This document shows positions 38,378 through 52,020 of a stretch of DNA of 64,000 nucleotides, in pieces. Location of the stretch: NCBI GenBank assembly GCA_033782935.1, contig JAWQEG010001240.1, forward strand, positions 496,001 through 560,000. Direction: 5' to 3'. The translations under genes and the position numbers were made by a program. Within the stretch, counting starts at the first letter, position 1. The number at the start of each line of letters is the position of its first letter. This stretch comes from Petrolisthes cinctipes. Its lineage: Eukaryota; Arthropoda; Malacostraca; Decapoda; Porcellanidae. Under the pieces are notes generated by a model. That model had not been told where the DNA came from, ran no database searches, and worked only from the letters and a program-made list of their open reading frames with translations.

Positions 38378-41300
38378 TTTGGGGCCCCAGAAGCGAGCTG
38401 TACATGCCTACTCAGTGTTAGAGTATTTTCAATATACCGGCCCAAAACATACTGAAAATCGATATTTTAGGTGCCCAAAAGTCGATATGTGGATGCATCT
38501 TCTTTACCCCTTTATATCTCAAATTCAGGCTCCAAACACCCGAAAATTCGATATTTTGGGGTCCCAGAAGCAAACTGTACATGCCTACTCCGTGTTAGAG
38601 TATTTTCAAAATACAGGCCCAAAACATACTGAAAATCGATCTTTTAATTGCCCAAAAGTCGATATGTGCATACATCTTCTGTACCCGTTTATATCTCAAA
38701 TTCAGGCTCCAAACTCCTGAAAATTCCATATTTTGGTTTCCCAGAAGCGATCTGTACATGCCTACTCAGATACAGGCCCAAAACAAGCTGAAAATCGAAA
38801 TTTTAGGTGCCAAAAGGCAATATGTGTATGCATCTTCTGCACTCGTTTATATCTCAAATTCAACCTCAAAACACCCGAAAATTCGATATTTTTGGGTCCC
38901 AGAAGCGATCTGTACATGCCTACTCAGTGCTAGAATGTTTTCAAAATATAGGCCCAAAACATGCTAAAAATCGATATTTTAAGTGTCCAAAGTCGATATG
39001 TGCATGCATCCTCTGTACCCGTTTATATCTCAAATTCAGGCTCCAAAGACCCGAAAATTCGATATTTTGGGGTCCCAGAAGCGATCTGTACTTGCCTACT
39101 CCGTGTAAGAGTATTTTTAAAATACAGGCCAAAAACATGCTGAAAATCGATATTTTAGGTGCCCAAAGTCAATATGTGTATGCATCTTCTGCACTCGTTT
39201 ATATCTCAAATTTAACCTCAAAACACCCGAAAATTCGATATTTTTGGGTCCTAGAAGCGATCTGTACATGCTTACTCAGTGCTAGAATGTTTTCAAAATA
39301 TAGGCTCAAAACATGCTAAAAATCGATATTTTAAGTAACCAAAGTCGATATGTGCATGCATCCTCTGTACCCGTTTATATCCCAAATTCAGGCTCAAAAC
39401 ACCCGAAAATTCGGTATTTTGGGGTCCCAGAAGCGATCTGTACATGCCTACTCAGAGCTAAAATATTTTCAAATTATAGTCCCAAAACATGCTAAAATCG
39501 ATATTTTAAGGTGCCAAAAGTCGATATGTCAAATTCAGGCCCAAAACACCCGAAAATTCGATATTTAGGGGTCCAAAAAGCGATCTGTACATGCCTTTTC
39601 CGTGTTAGAGTATTTTCAATATACAGGCCCAAAACATACTGAAAATCGGTCTGTTAGGTGCCCAAAAGTTGATATGTGCATGCATCTTCTGTACCCGTTT
39701 ATATCTCAAATTCAGGCTCAAAACACCCGAAAATTCGGTATTTTTGGGTCCTAGAAGCAATCTGTACATGCCTACTCCTAGTTACAATGTTTTCAAGATA
39801 CAGACCCAAAACATGCTCAAAATCGATATTTTTGGTTCCCAAAAGTCTATATGTGCATGCATCTTCTGTACCCGTTTATATCTCAAATTCAGGCTCAAAA
39901 CACCCGAAAATTCAATATTTTGTTGTCCCAGAAGTGATCTGTACATGCCTTCTTAGTGCTAGAATATTTTCAAATTATAGGCCCAAAACATGCTAAAAAT
40001 CGATATTTTAGGTGCCCAAAGTGGATATCTCAAATTCAGGCCCAAAACACCCGAAAATTCGATATTTTGGGGTCCCAGAAGCGAACTGTACATGCCTACT
40101 CCGTGTTAGAGTATTTTCAAAATACAGGCCCAAAACATACTGAAAATCGATCTTTTAGGTGCCCAAAATTCGATATGTACATGCATCTTCTGTACCAGTT
40201 TATATCTCAAATTCAGGCTCCAAACACCCGAAAATTAAATATTTTGGGGTCCTAGAAGCGATCTGTACATGCCTACTCAGATACAGGCCCAAAACATGCT
40301 AAAAATCGAAATTTTAGGTACCCAAAGTCAATATGTGTATGCATCTTATGCACTCGTTTATATCTCAAATTCGGGCTTAAAACACCCTAAATTTCGATAT
40401 TCTGGGGTCTCAGAAGCGAACTGTACATGCCTACTTAGTGCTAGAATATTTTCAAAATATAGGCCAAAAACATGCTACAAATCGATATTTTAGGTGCCCA
40501 AAGTCGATATCGCAAATTCATACCCAAAACACCCGAAAATTCGATATTTTGGGGTCCCAGAAGCGATCTGTACATGCCTACTCCGTGTTAGAGTATTTTC
40601 AAAATACAGGCCCAAAACCTACTGAAAATCGATCTTTTAGGTGCCCAAAAGTCGATATGTGCATGCATCTTCTGTACCCGTTTATATCTCAAATTCACTC
40701 TAAAATTCAATATTCTGGGGTCCCATAAGCGATCTGTACATGCCTACACAGATAAAGGCCCAAAACATGCTGAAAATCAAAATTATAGGTGCCCAAAGTG
40801 TATCCATCATCTGCACTCGTTTATATCTTAAATTCAACCTCAAAACACCCGACAATTCGATATTTTTTGGGCCCAGAAGCGATCTGTACATGCCTACTCA
40901 TTGCTAGAATGTTTTCAAAATATAGGCTCAAAACATGCTAAAAATCGATATTTTAAGTGTCCAATGTCGATATGTGCATTCATCTTCTATACCCGTTTAT
41001 ATCTCAAATTGAGGCTCAAAAAACCCGAAAATTCGGTATTTTTGGGTCCTAGAAGCAATCTGTACATGCCTACTTCTAGTTAGAATGTTTTCAAGATACA
41101 GACCCAAAACATGCTCAAAATCGATATTTTATGTGCCCAAAAGTCGATTTGTGCATGCATCTTCTGTACCCGTTTACATCTCAAATTCAGGCTCAAAACA
41201 CCCGAAAATTCAATATTTTGGGGTCCCAGAAGTGATCTGTATATGCCTACTTAGTGCTAGAAAATTTTCCAAATATAGGCCCAAAACATGCTAAAAATCG

Positions 41301-44300
41301 ATATTTTAGGTGCCCAAAGTCGATATCTCAAATTCAGGCCGAAAACACCCGAAAATTCGATATTTTGGGGTCCCAGAAGCGAACTGTACATGCCTACTCA
41401 GTGTTAGAGTATTTTCAATATACCGGCCGAAAACATACTGAAAATCGATATTTTAGGTGCCCAAAAGTCGATATGTGCATTCATCTTCTGTACCCGTTTA
41501 TATCTCAAATTCAGGCTCCAAACACCCGAAAATTCGATATTTTTGGGTCCCAGAAGCGATCTGTACATGCCTACTCAGTGCTAGAATGTTTTTAAAATAT
41601 AGGCTCAAAACATGCTAAAAATCGATATTTTAAGTGTCCAAAGTCGATATGTGCATGCATCTTCTGTACCCGTTTATATCTCAAATTCAGGCTCAAAACA
41701 CCCGAAAATTCAATATTTTGTGGTCCCATAAGTGATCTGTACATGCCTACTTAGTGCTAGAATATTTTCAAAATATAGGCCCAAAACATGCTAAAAATCG
41801 ATATCTTAGGTGCCCAAAGTCGATATCTCAAATTCAGGCTCCAAACACCCGAAAATTAAATATTTTGGGGACCCAGAAACGATCTGTACATGCATACTCA
41901 GATACAGGCCCAAAACATGATGAAAATCGAAATTTTAGGTGCCCAAAGTCAATATGTGTATGCATCTTCTGCACTCGTTTATATCTCAAATTCAGGCTTA
42001 AAACACCCTAAATTTCGATATTCAGGGGTCCCAGAAGCAAACTGTACATGCCTACTTAGTGCTGGAATATTTTAAAAATATACGCCCAAAACATGCAAAA
42101 AATCGATATTTTAGGTGCCCAAAGTCGATATCTCAAATTCATGCCCAAAACACCCGAAAATTCGATATTTTGGGGTTCCAGAAGCGATCTGTACATGCCT
42201 ACTCCATGTTAGAGTATTTTCAACATACAGGCCCAAAACCTACTGAAAATCGATCTTTTAGGTGGCCAAAAGTCGATATGTGCATGAATCTTCTGTACCC
42301 GTTTATATCTCAAATTCACCCTAAAATTCAATATTCTGGGGTCCCATAAGCGATCTGTACATGCCTACTCAGATACAGGCCCAAAACATGCTGAAAATCA
42401 AAATTTTAGTTGCCCAAAGTGTATCCATCTTCTGCACTCGTTTATATCTCAAATTCAACCTCAAAACACCCGACAATTCGATATTTTTGGGTCCCAGAAG
42501 CGATCTGTACATGCCTACTCAGTGCTAGAATGTTTTCGAAATATAGGCTCAAAACATGCTAAAAATCGATATTTTAAGTGTCCAAAGTCGATATGTGCAT
42601 ACATCTTCTGTACCCGTTTACATTTCAAATTCAGGCTCCAAACACCCGAAAATTCAATATTTTGGTTTCTCAAAAGCGATCTGTACATGCCTACTCAGAT
42701 ACAGGCCCAAAACAAGTTGAAAATCGAAATTTTAGGTGCCCAAAATCAAAATGTGTATGCATCTTCTGCACTCGTTTATATCTCAAATTCAACCACAAAA
42801 CACCCGAAAATTCGATATTTTTGGGTCCCAGAAGCGATCTGTACATGCCTACTCAGTGCTGGAATGTTTTCAAAATATAGGCTCAAAACATGCTAAAAAT
42901 CGATATTTTAAGTGTCCAAAGACGATATGTGCATGCATCCTCTGTACCCGTTTATATCTCAAATTCAGGCTCAAAACACCCGAAAATTCGGTATTTTTGG
43001 GTCCTAGAAGCAATCTATACATGCCTACTCCTAGTTAGAATGTTTTCAAACTACAGACCCAAAACATGCTCAAAATCGATATTTTTGGTGCCCAAAAGTC
43101 GATATGTGCATGCATCTTCTGTACCCGTTTATATCTCAAATTCAGGCTCAAAACACCCGAAAATTCAATGTTTTGGGGTCCCAGAAGTGATCTGTACATG
43201 CCTACTTAGTGCTAGAATATTTTGCAAATATAGGCCCAAAACATGCTAAAAATCGATATTTTAGGTGCAAGAAGTCGATATCTCAAATTCAGGCCGAAAA
43301 CACCCGAAAATTCGATATATTGGGGTCCCAGAAGCGAACTGTACATGCCTACTCCGTGCTAGAGTATTTTCAATATACAGGCCCAAAACATGCTGAAAAT
43401 CGATCTTTTAGGTGCACAAAAGTCGATATGTTGGTCCATCTTCTGTACCCGTTTATATCTCAAATTCAGGCTCCAAACACCCGAAAATTCGATATTTTGG
43501 GGTCCCAGAAGCGATCTGTACTTGCCTACTCCGTGTTAGAGTATTTTCAAAATACAGGCCCAAAACATGCTGAAAATCGATATTTTAGGTGCCCAAAGTC
43601 AATATGTGTATGCATCTTCTGCACTCGTTTATATCTCAAATTCAACCTCAAAACACTCGAAAATTCGATACTTTTGGGTCCTAGAAGCGATCTGTACATG
43701 CCTACTCAGAGCTAGAATGTTCTCAAAATATAGGCTCAAAACATGCTAAAAATCGATATTTTAAGTGTCCAAAGTCGATATGTGGATGCATCCTCTGTAC
43801 CCGTTTATATCCCAAATTCAGGCTCAAAACACCCGAAAATTCGGTATTTTGGGGTCCCAGAAGCGATCTGTACATGACTACTCAGTGCTAAAATATTTTC
43901 AAATTATAGTCCCAAAACATACTAAAATCGATATTTTAGGTGCCAAAAGTCGATATCTCAAATTCAGGCCCAAAACACCCGAAAATTCGATATTTAGGGG
44001 TCCAAAAAGCGATCTGTACATGCCTTCTCCGTGTTAGAGTATTTTCAATATACACGCCCAAAACATAGTGAAAATCGATCTGTTAGGTGCCCAAAAGTCG
44101 ATATGTGCATGCATCTTCAGTACCCGTTTATATCTCAAATTCAGGCTCAAAACACCCGAAAATTCGGTATTTTTTGGTCCCAGAAGCGATCTGTACATGC
44201 CTACTCAGTGCTAGAATGTTTTCAAAATATAGGCTCAAAACATGCTAAAAATCGATATTTTAAGTGTCCAAAGTCGATATGTGCATTCATCCTCTGTACC

Positions 44301-46590
44301 CGTTTATATCTCAAATTCAGGCTCCAAACACCCGAAAATTCGATATTTTGGGGTCCCAGAAGCGATCTGTACTTGCCTACTCCATGTTAGAGTATTTTTT
44401 AAATACATTCCCAAAACATGCTGAAAATCGATATTTTAGGTTCCCAAAGTCAATATGTGTATGCATCTTCTGCACTCGTTTATATCTCAAATTCAACCTC
44501 AAAACACCCGAAAATTCGATATTTTTGGGTCCTAGAAGCGATCTGTACATGCCTACTCAGTGCTAGAATGTTTTCAAAATATAGGCTCAAAACATGCTAA
44601 AAATCAATATTTTAAGTAACCAAAGTCGATATGTGCATGCATCCTCTGTACCCGTTTATATCCCAAATTCAGGCTCAAAACACCCGAAAATTCGGTATTT
44701 TGGGGTCCCAGAAGCGATCTGTACATGCCTACTCAGTGCTAAAATATTTTCAAATTATAGTCCCAAAACATGCTAAAATAGATATTTTAGGTGCCAAAAG
44801 TCGATATCTCAAATTCAGGCCCAAAACACCCGAAAATTCGATATTTAGGGGTCCAAGAAGCGATCTGTACATGCCTTCTCCGTGTTAGAGTATTTTCAAT
44901 ATACACGCCCAAAACATACTGAAAATCGATCTGTTAGGTGCCCAAAAGTCGATATGTGCATGCATCTTTAGTACCCGTTTATATCTCAAATTCAGGCTCA
45001 AAACACCCGAAAATTCGGTATTTTTGGGTCCTAGAAGCAATCTGTACATGCCTACTCCTAGTTACAATGTTTTCAAGATACAGACCCAAAACATGCTCAA
45101 AATCGATATTTTAGGTTCCCAAAAGTCTATATGTGCATGCATCTTCTGTACCCGTTTATATCTCAAATTTAGGCTCAAAACACCCGAAAATTCAATATTT
45201 TGGGGTCCCAGAAGTGATCTGTACATGCCTACTTAGTGCTAGAATATTTTCAAAATATAGGCCCAAAACATGCTAAAAATCGATATTTTAGGTGCCCAAA
45301 GTCGATATCTCAAATTCAGGCTCCAAACACCCATAAATTAAATATTTAGGGGTCCCAGAAACGATCTGTACATGCCTACTCAGATACAGGCCCAAAACAT
45401 GCTGAAAAATCGATATTTTAGGTGCCCAAAGTCGATATCTCAAATTCATGCCCAAAACACCCGAAAATTCGATATTTTGGGGTTCCAGAAGCGATCTGTA
45501 CATGCCTACTCCGTGTTAGAGTATTTTCAAAATACAGGCCCAAAACCTACTGAAAATCGATCTTTGAGGTGCCCAAAAGTCGATATGTGCATGCATCTTC
45601 TGTACCCGTTTATATCTCAAATTCACCCTAAAATTCAATATTCTGGGGTCCCATAAGCGATCTGTACATGCCTACTCAGATACAGGCCCAAAACATGCTG
45701 AAAATCAAAATTTTAGGTGCCCAAAGTGTATCAATCTTCTGCACTCGTTTATATCTCAAATTCAACCTCAAAACACCCGACAATTCGATATTTATGGGTC
45801 CCAGAAGCGATCTGTACATGCCTACTCAGTGCTAGAATGTTTTCAAAATATAGGCCCAAAACATGCTAAAAATCGATATTTTAAGTGTCCAAAGTCGATA
45901 TGTGCATGCATCCTCTGTACCCGTTTATATCTCAAATTCAGGCTCCAAAGACCCGAAAATTCGATATTTTGGGGTCCCAGAAGCGATCTGTACTTGCCTA
46001 CTCCGTGTAAGAGTATTTTTAAAATACAGGCCAAAAACATGCTGAAAATCGATATTTTAGGTGCCCAAAGTCAATATGTGTATGCATCTTCTGCACTCGT
46101 TTATATCTCAAATTCAACCTCAAAACACCCGAAAATTCGATATTTTTGGGTCCTAGAAGCGATCTGTACATGCCTACTCAGTGCTAGAATGTTTTCCAAA
46201 TATAGGCTCAAAACATGCTAAAAATCGATATTTTAAGTAACCAAAGTCGATATGTGCATGCATCCTCTGTACCCGTTTATATCCCAAATTCAGGCTCAAA
46301 ACACCCGAAAATTCGGTATTTTGGGGTCCCAGAAGCGATCTGTACATGCGTACTCAGTGCTAAAATATTTTCAAATTATAGTCCCAAAACATGCTAAAAT
46401 CGATATTTTAAGGTGCCAAAAGTCGATATCTCAAATTCAGGCCCAAAACACCCGAAAATTCGATATTTAGGGGTCCAAAAAGCGATCTGTACATGCCTTT
46501 TCCGTGTTAGAGTATTTTCAATATACAGGCCCAAAACATACTGAAAATCGGTCTGTTAGGTGCCCAAAAGTTGATATGTGCATGCATCTT
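38378..46590. repeat. Mosaic satellite zone
   Basis: 38896-40083 recurs at 45798-46985 (lag 6902). A cassette marked by GCTAAAATATTTTCAAATTATAG and AGTCCCAAAACAT appears four times, at units starting 39443, 43873, 44724 and 46345. Between these lie full, short, 158, 166 and 150 bp monomers in changing order. All of it is satellite. Confidence 0.83.
38896..40083. repeat. Duplicated 1.19 kb block, partner at 45798-46985
   Basis: Constant lag of 6902 bp across many landmarks, with rare shared variants such as GTGTAAGAGTATTTTTAAAA, TTTTAAGGTGCC and TTTTGTTGTCCC. The copies diverge where this one reads GAAGCGAACTG and the other GAAGCGATCTG. In the downstream copy the 3' end has since been amplified as part of the 816 bp HOR. 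Confidence 0.82.
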
Positions 46591-48313
46591 CTGTACCCGT
46601 TTATATCTCAAATTCAGGCTCAAAACACCCGAAAATTCGGTATTTTTGGGTCCTAGAAGCAATCTGTACATGCCTACTCCTAGTTGCAATGTTTTCAAGA
46701 TACAGACCCAAAACATGCTCAAAATCGATATTTTTGGTTCCCAAAAGTCTATATGTGCATGCATCTTCTGTACCCGTTTATATCTCAAATTCAGGCTCAA
46801 AACACCCGAAAATTCAATATTTTGTTGTCCCAGAAGTGATCTGTACATGCCTTCTTAGTGCTAGAATATTTTCAAATTATAGGCCCAAAACATGCTAAAA
46901 ATCGATATTTTAGGTGCCCAAAGTGGATATCTCAAATTCAGGCCCAAAACACCCGAAAATTCGATATTTTGGGGTCCCAGAAGCGATCTGTACATGCCTA
47001 CTCCGTGTTAGAGTATTTTCAAAATACAGGCCCAAAACCTACTGAAAATCGATCTTTGAGGTGCCCAAAAGTCGATATGTGCATGCATCTTCTGTACCCG
47101 TTTATATCTCAAATTCACCCTAAAATTCAATATTCTGGGGTCCCATAAGCGATCTGTACATGCCTACTCAGATACAGGCCCAAAACATGCTGAAAATCAA
47201 AATTTTAGGTGCCCAAAGTGTATCAATCTTCTGCACTCGTTTATATCTCAAATTCAACCTCAAAACACCCGACAATTCGATATTTATGGGTTTCAGAAGC
47301 GATCTGTACATGCCTACTCAGTGCTAGAATGTTTTCAAAATATAGGCTCAAAACATGCTAAAAATCGATATTTTAAGTGTCCAAAGTCGATTTGTGCATG
47401 CATCCTCTGTACCCGTTTATATCTCAAATTCAGGCTCAAAACACCCGAAAATTCGGTATTTTTGGGTCCTAGAAGCAATCTGTACATGCCTACTCCTAGT
47501 TGCAATGTTTTCAAGATACAGACCCAAAACATGCTCAAAATCGATATTTTTGGTTCCCAAAAGTCTATATGTGCATGCATCTTCTGTACCCGTTTATATC
47601 TCAAATTCAGGCTCAAAACACCCGAAAATTCAATATTTTGTTGTCCCAGAAGTGATCTGTACATGCCTTCTTAGTGCTAGAATATTTTCAAATTATAGGC
47701 CCAAAACATGCTAAAAATCGATATTTTAGGTGCCCAAAGTGGATATCTCAAATTCAGGCCCAAAACACCCGAAAATTCGATATTTTGGGGTCCCAGAAGC
47801 GATCTGTACATGCCTACTCCGTGTTAGAGTATTTTCAAAATACAGGCCCAAAACCTACTGAAAATCGATCTTTGAGGTGCCCAAAAGTCGATATGTGCAT
47901 GCATCTTCTGTACCCGTTTATATCTCAAATTCACCCTAAAATTCAATATTCTGGGGTCCCATAAGCGATCTGTACATGCCTACTCAGATACAGGCCCAAA
48001 ACATGCTGAAAATCAAAATTTTAGGTGCCCAAAGTGTATCAATCTTCTGCACTCGTTTATATCTCAAATTCAACCTCAAAACACCCGACAATTCGATATT
48101 TATGGGTTTCAGAAGCGATCTGTACATGCCTACTCAGTGCTAGAATGTTTTCAAAATATAGGCTCAAAACATGCTAAAAATCGATATTTTAAGTGTCCAA
48201 AGTCGATTTGTGCATGCATCCTCTGTACCCGTTTATATCTCAAATTCAGGCTCAAAACACCCGAAAATTCGGTATTTTTGGGTCCTAGAAGCAATCTGTA
48301 CATGCCTACTCCT
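46591..48313. repeat. 816 bp pentamer HOR, two copies
   Basis: Units 46591-47406 and 47407-48222, with identity continuing about 91 bp further. From landmark to landmark the order is 177 (46669), 147, 166, 150 and 176 bp, summing to 816; the next start is 47485. Markers include TAGTTGCAATG, TTTTGTTGTCCC, CGATCTTTGAGG and ATTTATGGGTTTCAG. The start of the unit also exists upstream at about 39670-40080. Confidence 0.88.
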
Positions 48314-51300
48314 AGTTAGAATGTTTTCAAACTACAGACCCAAAACATGCTCAAAATCGATATTTTTGGTGCCCAAAAGTCGATATGTGCATTCATCTTC
48401 TGTACCCGTTTATATCTCAAATTCAGGCTTAAAACATCCGAAAATTCAATATTTTGGGGTCCCAGAAGTGATCTGTACATGCCCACTTAGTGCTAGAATA
48501 TTTTGCAAATATAGGCCCAAAACATGCTAAAAATCGATATTTTAGGTGCCCAAAGTCGATATCTCAAATTCAGGCCGAAAACACCCGAAAATTCGATATT
48601 TAGGGGTCCCAGAAGCAAACCGTACATGCCTCCACAGTGTTTTCAAAATATAGGCTCAAAACATGCTAAAAATCGAAATTTTAAGTGTCCAAAGTCGATA
48701 TGTGCATGTATCTTCTGTACCTGTTTATATCTCAAATTCAGGTTCAAAACACCCGAAAATTCGGTATTTTTGGGTCCTAGAAGCAATCTGTACATGCCTA
48801 CTCTTAGTTAGAATGTTTTCAAGATACAGACCCAAAACATGCTCAAAATCGATATTTTAGGTGCCCAAAAGTCGATATGTGCATGCATCTTCTGTACCCG
48901 TTTATATCTCAAATTCAGGCTCAAAACACCCGAAAATTCAATATTTTGGGGTCCCAGAAGTGATCTGTACATGCCTACTTAGTGCTAGAATATTTTCAAA
49001 TTACAGGCCCAAAACATGCTAAAAATCGATATTTTAGGTGACCAAAGTCGAAATCCCAAATTCAGGCCGAAAACACCCGAAAATTCGATATTTTGGGGCC
49101 CCAGAAGCGAACTGTACATGCCTACTCCGTGTTAGAGTATTTTCAAATTACAGGCCCAAAACATGCTGAAAATCGATATTTTAAGTGACCAAAGTCAATA
49201 TGTGTATGCATCTTCTGCACCCGTTTATATCCCAAATTCAACCTTAAAACACCCGAAAATTCGATATTTTGGGGTCCCAGAAGCGATCTGTACATGCCTA
49301 CTCAGTGCTAGAATATTTTCAAATTATAGGACCAAAACATGCTCAAAATCGATATTTTAGGTGCCAAAAGTCGATATCTCAAATTCAGGCCCAAAACACC
49401 CGAAAATTCGATATTTTGGGGTCCCAGAAGCGATCTGTACATGCCTACACCGTTTTAGAGTATTTTCAATATACAGGCCCAAAACACACTGAAAATCGAT
49501 CTTTTAGGTGCCCAAAAGTCGATGTGTGGATGCATCTTCAGTAACCGTTTATATCTCAAATTCAGGTTCAAACACCCGAAACTTCGATATTTTTGGGTCC
49601 CAGAAGCGATCTGTACATGCCTACTCAGTGCTAGAATATTTTAAAAATATATTCTCAAAACATGCTAACAATCGATATTTTAAGTGTCCAAAGTCGATAT
49701 GAGCATGCATCTTAGGTACCCGTTTATATCTCAAATTCAGGCTCAAAACACCCGTAAATTCAATATTTTGGGGTCCCAGAAGCGATCTATACATGCCTAC
49801 TCAGATACAGGCCCAAAACATGTTGAAAATCGAAATTTTATGTGCCCAAAGTCAATATGTGTATGCATCTTCTGCACTCGTTTATATCTCAAATTCAACC
49901 TCAAAACACCCGAAAATTCGATATTTATGGGTCCCAGAAGCGATCTGTACATGCCTACTCAGTGCTAGAATGTTTTCAAAATATAGCCTCAAAACATGCT
50001 AAAAATCGATATTTTAAGTGTCCAAAGTCGATATGTGCATGCATCTTCTGTATCCGTTTATATCTCAAATTCAGGCTCAAAACACCCGAAAATTCGGTAT
50101 TTTTGGGTCCTAGAAGCAATCTGTACATGCCTACTCCTAGTTAGAATGTTTTCAAGATACAGACCCAAAACATGCTCAAAATCGATATTTTAGTTTCCCA
50201 AAAGTCGATATGTGCATGCATCTTCTGTACCCGTTTATATCTCAAATTCAGGCTCAAAACACCCGAAAATTCAATATTTTGGGGTCCCAGAAGTGATCTG
50301 TACATGCCTACTTAGAGCTAGAATAATGTCAAAATATAGGCCCAAAACATGCTTAAAATCGATATTTTAGGTGCCCAAAGTCGATATCTCAAATTCAGGT
50401 CGAAAACACCCGAAAATTCGATAATTTGGGATCCCAGAAGCGATCTGTACATGCCTACTCCGTTTTAGAGTATTTTCAAAATACAGGCCCAAAACATGCT
50501 AAAAATCGATATTTTAAGTGTCCAAAGTCGATATGTGCATGCATCTTCTGTACCCGTTTATATCTCAAATTCAGGCTCAAAAAAACCAAAAATTCAATAT
50601 TTTGGGGTCCCAGAAGTGATCTGTACATGCCTACTTAGTGCTAGAATATTTTCAAAATATAGGCCCAAAACATGCTAAAAATCGATATTTTAGGTGCCCA
50701 AAGTCGATATTTAAAATTCAGGCCCAAAACACACGAAAATTCGATATTTTGGGGTCCCAGAAGCGAACTGTACATGCCTACTCCGTGTTAGAGTATTTTC
50801 AAAATACAGGCCCAAAACATACTGAAAATCGATCTTCTAGGTGCCCAAAAGTCGATATGTGCATGCATCTTCTGTACCCGTTTATATCTCAAATTCAGGC
50901 TCCAAACACCCGAATATTCAATATTTTGGGGTCCCAGAAGCGATCTGTACATGCCTACTCAGATACAGGCCCAAAACATGCTGAAAATCGAAATTTTAGG
51001 TGCCCAAAGTCAATATGTGTATGCATCTTCTGCACTCGTTTATATCTCAAATTCAACCACAAAACACCCGAAAATTCGGTATTTTTGGGTCCTAGAAGCA
51101 ATCTGTACATGCCTACTCCTAGTTAGAATGTTTACAAGATACAGACCCAAAACATGCTCAAAATCGATATTTTAGGTGCCCAAAAGTCGATATGTGCATG
51201 CATCTTCTGTACCCGTTTATATCTCAAATTCAGGCTCAAAAAAACCGAAAATTCAATATTTTGGGGTCCCAGAAGTGATCTGTACATGCCTACTTAGTGC

Positions 51301-52020
51301 TAGAATATTTTCAAATTACAGGCCCAAAACATGCTAAAAATCGATATTTTAGGTGCCCAAAGTCGATATCTCAAATTCAGGTCGAAAACACCCGAAAATT
51401 CGATATTTTGGGGTCCCAGAAGCGATCTGTACATGCCTACTCCGTGTTAGAGTATTTTCAAAATACAGGCCCAAAACATGCTAAAATTCGATATTTTAAG
51501 TGTCCAAAGTCGATATGTGCATGCATCTTCTGTACCCGTTTATATCTCAAATTCAGGCTCAGAACACCCGAAAATTCAATATTTTGGGGTCCCAGAAGTG
51601 ATCTGTACATGCCTACTTAGTGCTAGAATATTTTCAAAATATAGGCCCAAAACATGCTAAAAATCGATATTTTAGGTGCCCAAAGTCGATATTTAAAATT
51701 CAGGCCCAAAACACCCGAAAATTTGATATTTTGGGGTCCTAGAAGCGAACTGTACATGCCTTCTCCGTGTTAGAGTATTTTCAAAATACAGGCCCAAAAC
51801 ATACTGAAAATCGATCTTCTAGGTGCCCAAAAGTCGATATGTGCATGCATCTTCTGTACCCGTTTATATCTCAAACTCAGGCCCCAAACACCCGAATATT
51901 CAATATTTTGGGGTCCCAGAAGCGATCTGTACATGCCTACTCAGATACAAGCCCAAAACATGCTGAAAATCGAAATTTTAGGTGCCCTAAGTCAATATTT
52001 GTATGCATCTTCTGAACTCG
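48314..52020. repeat. Left flank of the homogeneous HOR block
   Basis: Mainly alternating full and short monomers with some CTCAGATACAGG forms. 49755-50313 recurs at 61344-61902 (lag 11589), 51290-52030 at 61897-62637 (lag 10607), and about 49270-49620 at 62998-63348 (lag 13728). 51297-51760 is also close to 53249-53700 inside the 2117 bp HOR, so it probably seeded that unit. 48600-48650 holds a truncated unit (CTCCACAGTGTTTTCAAAA). Confidence 0.83.
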
